This document shows, one piece after another, positions 16,704 through 23,893 of a DNA stretch of 43,016 bases. Both the position numbers and the translations under genes were made by a program. The notes under the pieces were generated by a model that saw only the letters and a list, made by a program, of their open reading frames with translations, was not told the DNA's origin and did not search any database. How positions within the stretch are numbered: the stretch's first letter is position 1; each line of letters opens with the position of its first letter. Source of the stretch: Marinobacter sp. B9-2 (GTDB taxonomy: Bacteria > Pseudomonadota > Gammaproteobacteria > Pseudomonadales > Oleiphilaceae); assembly GCA_003030785.1 (NCBI GenBank), contig PYVH01000019.1, positions 1-43,016 of the forward strand, written 5' to 3'.

Positions 16704-17753
16704 TCAGTAAACAACGCGATGGCAGAGAGTGTCCCGGCCATCAATGAGAATTCGTGCCATGGATTTTGGCAGGTCATCGAACCGGCACTCGCCGGTAATC
16801 AGCGCATCCAGCGCATCGTCCTGGAGCAGTTCCAACGCCAGCGCCAGGCGTTTGCGATAGTCCCAACGTGGGACGCGGGAGGGCACAATCTGGCCCACCT
16901 GGCTGGATTTCAGGGTCATCCGCCGCGGATGGAATGCGGCACCCAATGGTGCAGGTACCAGCTGATCCCCGTACCAGCTCATTTCAACAATGGTAGCCTC
17001 CTGGCCAGCCAGTCCCAGGGCCGTCTCCAGCCCCGATGGGTGGCCGCTGGCATGGATAACCAGGTCGTGATCATCGGCGCCGGGTCCGGGTTCGCTGCTG
17101 AAAGTAAGCCCCAGCTGTTCGGCGACGGCCTGCCTCTCTGGATTCGTGTCGATCGCGGTGACACGGGTTCCCGGGATGCGACTGGCGAGCCAGGCGACCA
17201 GCAGGCCAACCACACCGAGACCAACCACGGCAATGCGGTCACCGACCGCTGGTGCGCCATCCCAGAGGCCGTTGACTGCGGTTTCCATATTGGCGGCAAG
17301 AATTGCTCGCTCGGCTGGAAGGCCTTTCGGCAAAGGCGTTATCGCCGACGCCGGAACCCGATAGCGATTCTGGTGCGGGTAAAGGCAAAACACCGTTTGC
17401 CCCAGCAGGTCTTCAGGCCCTTCAGTCACCTTGCCAACGTTGGCATAGCCGTACTTCACCGGCCAGGGAAAATCCCCCGCCTGGAAGGGTGCCCGCATTG
17501 CTGTGTATTCAGTTCCTGGGACCCGGTCATGAAAAACCAGTGATTCGGTACCCCGGCTGATGCCTGAATAAAGAGCCTGGACAGTGACCAGCTCTGCTTG
17601 CTTTTCAACCTCGGGCTCCGCCAACGGCGTTTCCTGAATCTCGCCCTTGCCGGCGCCGGTTACCCACCAGGCCCGGGCCATTGTCTCGGTGTTGGGAGTG
17701 TCAGGGGCACGTTGCACTTCAGGATCGCGTTGCACTTCAGGATCGCGTTGCAA
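16704..17753 (-). CDS. BchC-like medium-chain dehydrogenase
   Basis: 349 residues from a TTG at 17753, chosen because AAAGGAG stands 6-7 bases before it. An ATG at 17681 would give 325 residues and fits the family's start (MARAWWVTG). Domains: a GroES-like N-terminal part and a Rossmann part with VVGLGVVGLLVAWLAS. The usual MDR zinc ligands are missing: the Cys position reads SGISRGTES and the GHE segment reads KYGYANVGKV, which resembles bacteriochlorophyllide dehydrogenase BchC and relatives. Its substrate is unknown. It heads the minus-strand group and diverges from the phosphatidyltransferase gene. The extra N-terminus comes from an in-frame 18-bp tandem repeat. Confidence 0.85.
   Translation of the reverse strand: MQRDPEVQRDPEVQRAPDTPNTETMARAWWVTGAGKGEIQETPLAEPEVEKQAELVTVQALYSGISRGTESLVFHDRVPGTEYTAMRAPFQAGDFPWPVKYGYANVGKVTEGPEDLLGQTVFCLYPHQNRYRVPASAITPLPKGLPAERAILAANMETAVNGLWDGAPAVGDRIAVVGLGVVGLLVAWLASRIPGTRVTAIDTNPERQAVAEQLGLTFSSEPGPGADDHDLVIHASGHPSGLETALGLAGQEATIVEMSWYGDQLVPAPLGAAFHPRRMTLKSSQVGQIVPSRVPRWDYRKRLALALELLQDDALDALITGECRFDDLPKSMARILIDGRDTLCHRVVY
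17711..17752. repeat. 18-bp tandem repeat at the dehydrogenase N-terminus
   Basis: GTTGCACTTCAGGATCGC occurs twice in perfect tandem (17711-17728, 17729-17746), followed by a 6-base partial third copy. The unit is six codons and keeps the frame, encoding QRDPEV repeats if translation starts at 17753. Confidence 0.9.
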
Positions 17754-17931
17754 TGGGAGCTCCTTTCTTGGCAGTGTTCTCAGCGGCTTTTGTCGTCGCC
17801 CTTCCCGGGCTGAACCTTCAGGTCTGAACGCGGTCAATGCTCGTAAGCACACTCAGACATATCAACTATAGTCAGTGTACAGCGCATCCGGGATGTTTGA
17901 TGCCTGCAAACCTATACGCTGGAGTTCAGTG

Positions 17932-18666
17932 ATGGATTCTAACGGCCATTCAGCCTCACACAGGGTTCCCCTCCCGCTGGACCTCGCCTGGGGTTTTGGT
18001 CTTGTTGCCCTGCTATGCGTGGCCACAGGCTGGCTCACCACTCCGCCCGATCTTTTCTATTTGCTGGCAGCCGCACTGTACCTGGGTGTTTGTGGCCTGG
18101 TTATCCGGGCCTGGCCCGAAACTCGGGACTTTGGCTGGGCCAACCGGGCAACCCTTTTGAGGGGCTGCCTGGTGATTGTCCTGGTGGCCCTGGCCCCATT
18201 CGCCGGACACCTTACCGACAGCCTCTGGTTATATGGCTGGATGGCATTGCTGGCGCTGATCCTGGATGGAGTGGACGGCAAGGTTGCCAGAGCGACAGGA
18301 TCCGAGAGCGACTTTGGCGCCCGGTTCGACATGGAGCTGGATGCCCTATTCATCCTCGGGCTCAGTATCGCCGTTCTGGCACTGGGCAAGGCGGGTATCT
18401 GGGTGCTGGCCCTTGGCCTTATTCGCTACGCCTTTGTTGCTGCCAGCCACTTCGCCGATTGGCTGAATGGGCCACTGCCGGACAGCTTCAGACGTAAGAC
18501 GGTTTGCGTGTGGCAAATCGTTACCCTGCTTGTGGCGGTACTGCCGCCAATCAATACGCTGTTTGCCAGCACCACCCTTGCAACCGCCCTTGCGTTGCTT
18601 GTGTGGTCGTTTTTCATGGATATTCACTGGCTTTATCAGAGGAGACATCACCATGATGTTCATTAA
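17932..18666 (+). CDS. CDP-alcohol phosphatidyltransferase family protein
   Basis: 244 residues from the ATG at 17932, with GGAG 7 bases upstream; a GTG at 17875 is a weaker alternative. About six membrane segments are visible. The full active-site pattern D-x2-DG-x2-AR-x8-G-x3-D-x3-D is present around residues 103-128. The family moves a phosphoalcohol from a CDP-linked donor to an acceptor alcohol in the inner membrane (PgsA, PssA and others). The acceptor here cannot be told; length and sequence fit neither PgsA nor PssA closely. It diverges from the dehydrogenase gene and overlaps the YceI gene by 14 bases, so both are probably co-translated. Confidence 0.88.
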   Translation: MDSNGHSASHRVPLPLDLAWGFGLVALLCVATGWLTTPPDLFYLLAAALYLGVCGLVIRAWPETRDFGWANRATLLRGCLVIVLVALAPFAGHLTDSLWLYGWMALLALILDGVDGKVARATGSESDFGARFDMELDALFILGLSIAVLALGKAGIWVLALGLIRYAFVAASHFADWLNGPLPDSFRRKTVCVWQIVTLLVAVLPPINTLFASTTLATALALLVWSFFMDIHWLYQRRHHHDVH

Positions 18667-19270
18667 CCGGAAAACCCTTACCCGCTCCGCCATTGCCCTG
18701 CCTGCGGCCCTCGCACTGAGCCCGGCAGCCATGGCCGAGCCCCGAAACTTTGTCGTCGACGATGAACACTTCTCGATGTTCTTCGAAATCATGCACATCG
18801 GGTATGCACCGGTGATGGGTATGTTTCGGGAAGTCGAGGGTGAGTTCGTTTACGACGAGGAAGCCAGGGAACTTAAATCCGGCAAACTGGTGTTCCAGAG
18901 TGACAGCGTGTTTACCAACCACAAAAAGCGGGACGAACACGTTCGCAATGAAGACTTCCTCGACAGCGAAGAGCATCCGGAGATCACCTTCACCATTACC
19001 GACTTTGAAACCACCGGCGAGAATACCGGCAAGGTAACAGGGGATCTGGAGCTGCTTGGCCAGACCAGGCCCGTTGTGCTGGACGTGACCCTCAACAAGG
19101 CTGATGTTTACCCCTTCGGTCACGAGGAATACACCCTTGGCATCAGCGCTTCCACCACACTGAAACGCAGTGAATGGGGTATGACCTACGGCCTTGATCA
19201 GGCCATGGTCGGCGATGAAGTGAAACTGCACTTCGGGTTCGAAGCCATTCGGGAGTCCGGCTGGCTCTGA
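18653..19270 (+). CDS. YceI family periplasmic lipid-binding protein
   Basis: 205 residues. Residues 1-28 are a Sec signal (cleavage after AMA). The mature part shows the YceI beta-barrel pattern: FVVDDEHFSMFFEIMHIGYAP, a FVYDEE strand, TFTITDFETTG, VTGDLELLGQTRPVVLDV and SEWGMTYGLDQAMVGDEV. YceI proteins bind isoprenoid chains or amphiphiles in a lipocalin-like pocket. AGGAG stands 8 bases before the ATG. Overlap with the upstream phosphatidyltransferase gene suggests that the two handle the same lipid. The gap after it (19271-19414) holds a weak CTGTT/AACAG hairpin with a T run near 19351, a possible terminator. Confidence 0.92.
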   Translation: MMFINRKTLTRSAIALPAALALSPAAMAEPRNFVVDDEHFSMFFEIMHIGYAPVMGMFREVEGEFVYDEEARELKSGKLVFQSDSVFTNHKKRDEHVRNEDFLDSEEHPEITFTITDFETTGENTGKVTGDLELLGQTRPVVLDVTLNKADVYPFGHEEYTLGISASTTLKRSEWGMTYGLDQAMVGDEVKLHFGFEAIRESGWL

Positions 19271-19414
19271 TTTCTATCGGGTGTGTCGGGCAACTGGAAT
19301 GTGACCCGGCGCACAACGCAGACACATTCTGTTACAAGAACAGGCCGGTTTTTTGGGCTGCGGCGTAATTCCCGTTATGTTTAGAGCTACAACAATAAAC
19401 AAGGGACCTGCCGC

Positions 19415-20485
19415 ATGCCCGGTAAGGCAGCTTTAATGCTCACAATGGTAACCGCCGGTGTGGTTGGCACCGGGTACCTGCTTTCCGCCGACAACCACAG
19501 CCAATTCAGTTGGCTCACTGAGCTGGCCGGCAAAGATCAATCTGCGTCCGTTCAGAACACAGTGCCGGAAAACCAACCGCCCGATGCCCCCACACAGCAA
19601 CCCGAGCCGCCATCGGACAACGCCCTTGGCTTCATGCTGGCCAGCGTTGCCGACCAGTACGCCGAATCCACCCGTTATCCTGCCTGGTCGGTGCCTCTCA
19701 GCCCGGAACAGGCCAGCGCCTACCGTGGCAATCACTACGAGCCGGTCAGTCTGCCGCTGAAGGGTAACGGGCAATTCACAGTCACGCTTGAAAAGTACCG
19801 GTTTACAGAGGGCGAACAGATTCTTGTTGCTGCAGCCATCCAAGGCCCTCAGGTGGTTGACCGCTCTCTTTCTGCAACCCTCGAGCGACCCGAAAGTCGG
19901 GATGCAGTCGCCAGCACCACACTTGAGGAAGCCGGTTCGCCAGGTTACTTCGAGGGCGTTCTCTCCGCCGATGAATCACCGGGGGAATACCGCCTGATCG
20001 TCGAAGCCCGACTTGACGGCAAACCGGTTCGCCATGCCTCAACGCTGACCATTGAGCCCTATTTGGGAGAGTTCGATGGGCTGGGCGATGCCCGCATCCG
20101 CAACAACAATCTGATTATCCCCGTGCGGTTCTCACCGGAAGATCCTGGGTTTTACGCGCTCTCGGCCCAGCTTTTCATCGGGCAGCGTCCGGTTGCCCAG
20201 CTGCAGATGGAGAAACGTCTGGACAGCACTTCGGACACCATCAACCTGAAGGCTCACGGCACGGTATTGGCGAACCAGACCGTGGACGGTCAACTTCAGC
20301 TGAATAACCTGCAGATTCGCCAGCTTCCCGCCAGGCCAGGTGACAGAACCAACTACGCCTTCGGCCCCGACGAGGGCTACGCATTCACACCCCCGGACCT
20401 CGACAGCCTTACCGATACGCCGGCGGTGAACCCCGAATCGGAACAACGGGCGGCGCTGCTGCGGCAGCTTGCCGACAAGTTCTGA
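19415..20485 (+). CDS. membrane-anchored periplasmic protein of unknown function, upstream of a lipase
   Basis: 356 residues, not recognised. Residues about 5-24 form one membrane segment or uncleaved signal. Residues about 40-67 form a Pro/Gln-rich linker (ENQPPDAPTQQPEPP). The rest is predicted to be strand-rich; residues about 105-215 look like an Ig-like domain (FTVTLEKYRFTEGEQILV, then GYFEGVLSADESPGEYRLIVEA), followed by a second strand-rich region. The anchor-linker-domain layout resembles lipase foldases (Lif), but the C-terminal part is not the helical Lif fold. It is followed by the lipase-like gene after a 102-bp gap containing three hairpins. A role in lipase folding or secretion is a guess from position only. 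Confidence 0.8.
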   Translation: MPGKAALMLTMVTAGVVGTGYLLSADNHSQFSWLTELAGKDQSASVQNTVPENQPPDAPTQQPEPPSDNALGFMLASVADQYAESTRYPAWSVPLSPEQASAYRGNHYEPVSLPLKGNGQFTVTLEKYRFTEGEQILVAAAIQGPQVVDRSLSATLERPESRDAVASTTLEEAGSPGYFEGVLSADESPGEYRLIVEARLDGKPVRHASTLTIEPYLGEFDGLGDARIRNNNLIIPVRFSPEDPGFYALSAQLFIGQRPVAQLQMEKRLDSTSDTINLKAHGTVLANQTVDGQLQLNNLQIRQLPARPGDRTNYAFGPDEGYAFTPPDLDSLTDTPAVNPESEQRAALLRQLADKF

Positions 20486-20487
20486 TC

Positions 20488-20542
20488 GCAGAGCGTAGGC
20501 TCTGCACCGGCTGACGCCGGGCTGTACCGCCAGAAATGGCGG
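20488..20542. promoter_or_regulatory. three consecutive perfect hairpins ahead of the lipase-like gene
   Basis: Stem 1 is GCAGAGC-GTAG-GCTCTGC (20488-20505), stem 2 is CCGGC-TGAC-GCCGG (20507-20520) and stem 3 is CCGCCA-GAAA-TGGCGG (20527-20542). All have four-base loops and exact pairing. CTTTTG follows stem 3 after 8 bases, so it may terminate some transcripts. The stack could also stabilise or attenuate the lipase mRNA. Confidence 0.6.
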
Positions 20543-20587
20543 AGAAACGTCTTTTGACAACAATAATTCAGCAAAGACGGAGCAACT

Positions 20588-21676
20588 ATGAAAACAACAA
20601 AGATCGGAAGTGCCTGTAAGACCGCTCTGGCGGTCGCTATCACCGGCAGCCTCTTTGCCGGCACCGCCCAGGCCCAGCTGGCCGGGCACAATGTGATCCT
20701 GGTGCACGGTTTCCAGCAGGAAGACCTGGCCAACCCGCCCGCCAACCTTCAGGAAGTAAAGAGCGCCGGTGAGGACTACTGGCGCACCTTCTGGCTCTCC
20801 CGGGCCGAAGCCCGTATCGACTGGGGCAGTGACGGACGTGTTGAAGGTGGCATTGCCCAGCAGGCCTATGAACAGATGCGGCAGATCAGTCAGCAAGGGC
20901 TGTGCAATGACTACTGCATCGTTGTCTCCCACTCCACCGGTGATCTGGTCACCCGCTATCTGCTGGAAAACCAGGCTCGCTGGCTCCAGTCTGAGGGCCT
21001 CCAACCGCTGAAAATCCTGGCAGCCCTGGATTACTCCGGCGCAGGCGGTGGCACGGAATTGGCCAACCTGGCCCTAAGCCTTGCCTACAACGACAGCTGG
21101 TACAACTGGCCCCTCAGGGCGGCCGTCGAAGCCTTCACCGGCATAGAGCCGGAGCCCGGCAAGCTGGGCGTGGTAAATGACCTGCAGACCAACACAGCGC
21201 GCAACCTGGCGGTAAGCCCTAATTCAATCCCCAGGCTGCGCTTCGTGGCCGGCGGCTCCTCCTATGGCGGCATCACCAAACCGTTCATCGCCGGCACCGA
21301 CGATGGCGTGGTACCCACCCATTCGGCTTGCGGTGCAACCTCCGCCGCCGGGATTGATTCCTGCTCCTCCAGCATCAGCCTGGCGGGCAAGGTAACGAGC
21401 CAGAATGGCCCTGGCGCTCTGTACTACAACCACTACCCGGTACTGATGAACGAGGGCGTCACCCACAGCGGTGTGCTGGGCTCCGAGACGGGCAACATCT
21501 CCGTGCCGGTAGTCAACAACACCACCCTCAACGGTTTGCAGGTGGATTTCGCCAGCCGCACCTACAACAAGCGCGCCTGGTGGCAGTGGTGGGGTTCCGG
21601 TGACCGGTACATTGAGGTTCCCGGCTCGGACCAGACGGATATGTCCAATCTGGTTTACACCACCCTGAATAACTAA
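20588..21676 (+). CDS. secreted alpha/beta-hydrolase, probable lipase or esterase
   Basis: 362 residues. Residues 1-29 are a Sec signal (cleavage after AQA). The oxyanion segment is VILVHGFQQ (HGF at 40-42). The nucleophile elbow is VVSHSTGDLV with Ser116; the first Gly of the usual GxSxG is replaced by Ser. The acid is probably Asp238 or Asp239 in GTDDGVVPTHS, and the base His293 in GVTHSGVLG. Two Cys pairs may form disulfides in the periplasm or outside. It likely hydrolyses carboxyl esters of lipids after export. GACGGAG lies 5 bases ahead of the ATG. It follows the anchored protein gene, its possible partner. Confidence 0.85.
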   Translation: MKTTKIGSACKTALAVAITGSLFAGTAQAQLAGHNVILVHGFQQEDLANPPANLQEVKSAGEDYWRTFWLSRAEARIDWGSDGRVEGGIAQQAYEQMRQISQQGLCNDYCIVVSHSTGDLVTRYLLENQARWLQSEGLQPLKILAALDYSGAGGGTELANLALSLAYNDSWYNWPLRAAVEAFTGIEPEPGKLGVVNDLQTNTARNLAVSPNSIPRLRFVAGGSSYGGITKPFIAGTDDGVVPTHSACGATSAAGIDSCSSSISLAGKVTSQNGPGALYYNHYPVLMNEGVTHSGVLGSETGNISVPVVNNTTLNGLQVDFASRTYNKRAWWQWWGSGDRYIEVPGSDQTDMSNLVYTTLNN

Positions 21677-21820
21677 CCGCATCTGAGGAGGCAAACCAAA
21701 GGCTCAGGGAAGAGCCACTTCTCACCTCGGTAGTTCTACCCATCTTTTCTTTTTAGTTCGCAAACTATACATTGGACCGCTTCCCTATTTGATTCACTCA
21801 CTGCCGGCAAGCGATATCCA

Positions 21821-22771
21821 ATGTCTGACACCCACAAATCCGATCTTTTACTGGTTGTTGTCACCCTGTTTGCGGCCATCAGCTGGATGTTCTCAAAAGA
21901 AGCGGTGCTGCTGATGCCTCCGCTGATGTTCATGGCTGCCCGGTTTCTGATTGCCGGCACGGTGCTCGCCTTTTTCGCCCGCCGCTCGCTGATGAAGCTG
22001 AGCGTGGATCAGCTTCGTCGAAGTGTGGGTGTCGGCCTGGTGTTCGGCACCGCCATGACCTGCTGGGTGATGGGGCTGGTTCATATAACGAGCCTCGGCG
22101 AGGGAGCCTTCCTGACCAGCCTGGGCGTTGTGATTGTTCCCATTATTGCCCGGCTGGTATTCAAGGAAGCCCAACCGGCGAGCACATGGCTGGCCATTCC
22201 GATTGCCGTTGCCGGGCTCGCTCTGCTATCCCTTGAAAACGGATTTCGCCCTGAAGCAGGCCAGATTTTCTTTGTTATGGCAGCGACGATCTTCGCCCTG
22301 TATTTCAATCTCAATACCCGCGCAGCTAACCAGAGAACGGTGATTAACCGGCTGGGCACGACCGTGGAAAAACATCGTGTACCCGCCCTTCCCCTGACAG
22401 CCATTGCTCTGCTCACGGTCGGCATGCTGACTCTGATCGAGTCCATGATCATGGAGCCCTGGCTGCCTACCCTGAATAACCTTTCGCCAATTCTGGTCTG
22501 GTGGGTAATCGCCAGTGCCGTCATTGGCACCGCCGGACGCTTCCTGCTTCAGACCCTGGCCCAGAGCCTCTCCGCAAACAGCCATGGCGTTGTGATTCTG
22601 GTACTGGAGCCGGTGTGGGTCGCCCTGTTCGCGGCGGGCTGGTTTGGCGAGACCATGACCAGCATTCAACTGGCTGGCTGCGGTCTCATCTTCGCAGCAC
22701 TGATCGTCAACCGCTGGGCAGTTCTGAGCAAAGTCATCAAGGAAAAACTCCGGAGCCGGAAAACCGCATAA
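21821..22771 (+). CDS. EamA/DMT family transporter
   Basis: 316 residues with about ten hydrophobic segments in two EamA repeats, residues about 10-140 and 155-300. Typical stretches are SKEAVLLMPPLMFMAARFLIAG, split across the first repeat, and ILVLEPVWVALFAAGWFGET in the second, where the family has a conserved Glu-Pro. These inner-membrane proteins export or import amino acids, nucleotides or other metabolites; the substrate here is unknown. It is probably monocistronic: 144 bp separate it from the lipase gene and 55 bp from the tRNA that follows. Confidence 0.9.
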   Translation: MSDTHKSDLLLVVVTLFAAISWMFSKEAVLLMPPLMFMAARFLIAGTVLAFFARRSLMKLSVDQLRRSVGVGLVFGTAMTCWVMGLVHITSLGEGAFLTSLGVVIVPIIARLVFKEAQPASTWLAIPIAVAGLALLSLENGFRPEAGQIFFVMAATIFALYFNLNTRAANQRTVINRLGTTVEKHRVPALPLTAIALLTVGMLTLIESMIMEPWLPTLNNLSPILVWWVIASAVIGTAGRFLLQTLAQSLSANSHGVVILVLEPVWVALFAAGWFGETMTSIQLAGCGLIFAALIVNRWAVLSKVIKEKLRSRKTA

Positions 22772-22826
22772 AAGTGGTTGACCAGCATCGGCTGAATCAG
22801 TATATTTCGTCCCCGTTGCAGGACAC

Positions 22827-22903
<77 letters not shown>

Positions 22904-22916
22904 CTCCTGCGAAGAA

Positions 22917-22956
22917 AGTCAGTTACTTACATCCACTGTAAGAACTGGCTTTTTTT
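22917..22956 (+). terminator. Rho-independent terminator after tRNA-Val
   Basis: AGTCAGTT-AC-TTACA pairs with TGTAA-G-AACTGGCT around a short loop, followed by TTTTTT. It begins 14 bases after the tRNA 3' end. Confidence 0.85.
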
Positions 22957-23103
22957 GTGCCTGCGACGCTAGCCCCACCATATTGCTCATGAGTATTTTG
23001 AAAGTTCAACTGCGTCTCCGCTTAGACAGCGAAAGGCCACGTTCGAAACGTCAGCTTTCCCCCTTATCCATTAATTTGTACTTGTCTAGCATCATCAAAA
23101 TGT

Positions 23104-23130
23104 TTGACGCTTAACGATAAACGTTATACT
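23104..23130 (+). promoter_or_regulatory. higBA promoter and operator
   Basis: TTGACG (23104-23109) and TATACT (23125-23130) are a -35/-10 pair with a short 15-bp spacer. The spacer holds TAACG-ATAAA-CGTTA (23112-23126), a perfect dyad of the kind bound by HigA-type antitoxins. Predicted start is about 23137, only 3 bases before the toxin ATG. A second palindrome, ACGTT-CGA-AACGT, lies at 23039-23051. Confidence 0.6.
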
Positions 23131-23139
23131 TTGCAAGAC

Positions 23140-23418
23140 ATGATCAAAAGCTTCAGATGTAAGGACACCCAACGCTTATTTGAATCGGGTAAAACCCGTC
23201 GTTTTTCTGCGATCAAAGCAGCAGCAGAGCGCAAACTTATAATGCTTGAAGCTGCCGAGGTTTTGGAGGATCTGAAATCACCACCAGGTAACCGACTAGA
23301 ACCTCTGACCGGAGATCGTGAAGGCCTCCACAGCATCCGGATTAATAAACAGTGGAGGGTGTGCTTCAGATGGACCGATGATGGTCCGGAAGGCGTTGAA
23401 ATTATTGATTACCATTGA
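23140..23418 (+). CDS. higB: HigB-type toxin (RelE/ParE superfamily)
   Basis: 92 residues from the ATG at 23140. The HigB pattern is clear: MIKSFRCKDTQRLFESG at the start, a helical centre, NRLEPLTGDREGLHSIRIN and the C-terminal QWRVCFRW...GVEIIDYH. Such toxins cut mRNA on the ribosome. The apparent longer start at 23104 is the -35 element, not a start codon. No Shine-Dalgarno sequence is seen, and the mRNA is predicted to begin only a few bases before the ATG. It lies 12 bp ahead of higA. Confidence 0.92.
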   Translation: MIKSFRCKDTQRLFESGKTRRFSAIKAAAERKLIMLEAAEVLEDLKSPPGNRLEPLTGDREGLHSIRINKQWRVCFRWTDDGPEGVEIIDYH

Positions 23419-23430
23419 GGAGAACGCGCT

Positions 23431-23730
23431 ATGACTCATAGTGGCATGCGCCCAATACACCCTGGAGAGATTCTTCGGGAAGAATATCTGGAACCGCTGG
23501 AAATGAGTGTGAACGCGCTTTCTAAGGCACTTCATGTTCCGGCAACCCGGATGAATGAAATTGTCAGAGAAAACCGCGGCATTACGGCCGATACAGCGAT
23601 GCGGTTAGCCCGCTACTTTGGAACCAGTGAGCGGTTTTGGCTGAATCTTCAAACAGAATATGAGCTCCGTCAGGCTCAGATCAGCAAGGCAGATCAAGTG
23701 GCCCGAGAGGTTGAGCCCCACGCGGCCTGA
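23431..23730 (+). CDS. higA: HigA-type antitoxin
   Basis: 99 residues. The start MRPIHPGEILREEYLEPLEMS and the helix-turn-helix NALSKALHVPATRMNEIVREN followed by RGITADTAMRLARYFGTSERFWLNLQ are the classic HigA/VapI signature. It should neutralise HigB and repress the promoter at 23104-23130. GAGGAG precedes the ATG by 7 bases. The 163 bp after it, up to the ATPase gene end, show nothing recognisable. Confidence 0.95.
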   Translation: MTHSGMRPIHPGEILREEYLEPLEMSVNALSKALHVPATRMNEIVRENRGITADTAMRLARYFGTSERFWLNLQTEYELRQAQISKADQVAREVEPHAA

Positions 23731-23893
23731 TTGGGTTATTTTCTCATACCCGTTCAGAGACAACGATCAGGGAAGCCTTTGTAAAAGGCGACCATAAACG
23801 TCGCTGTAGTGGTTCAATTATTCCGGCCGCACTCTGTGAAATTTCGGTGGCTGCGATGGTCATTACTGTGAAAGCCGTCGCTACTCAAACTCG

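Noticed and set aside
16225-16710. Plus-strand frames opposite the PTPS gene
   Set aside because: The minus-strand gene has an AAGGAG ribosome site and clear fold landmarks.
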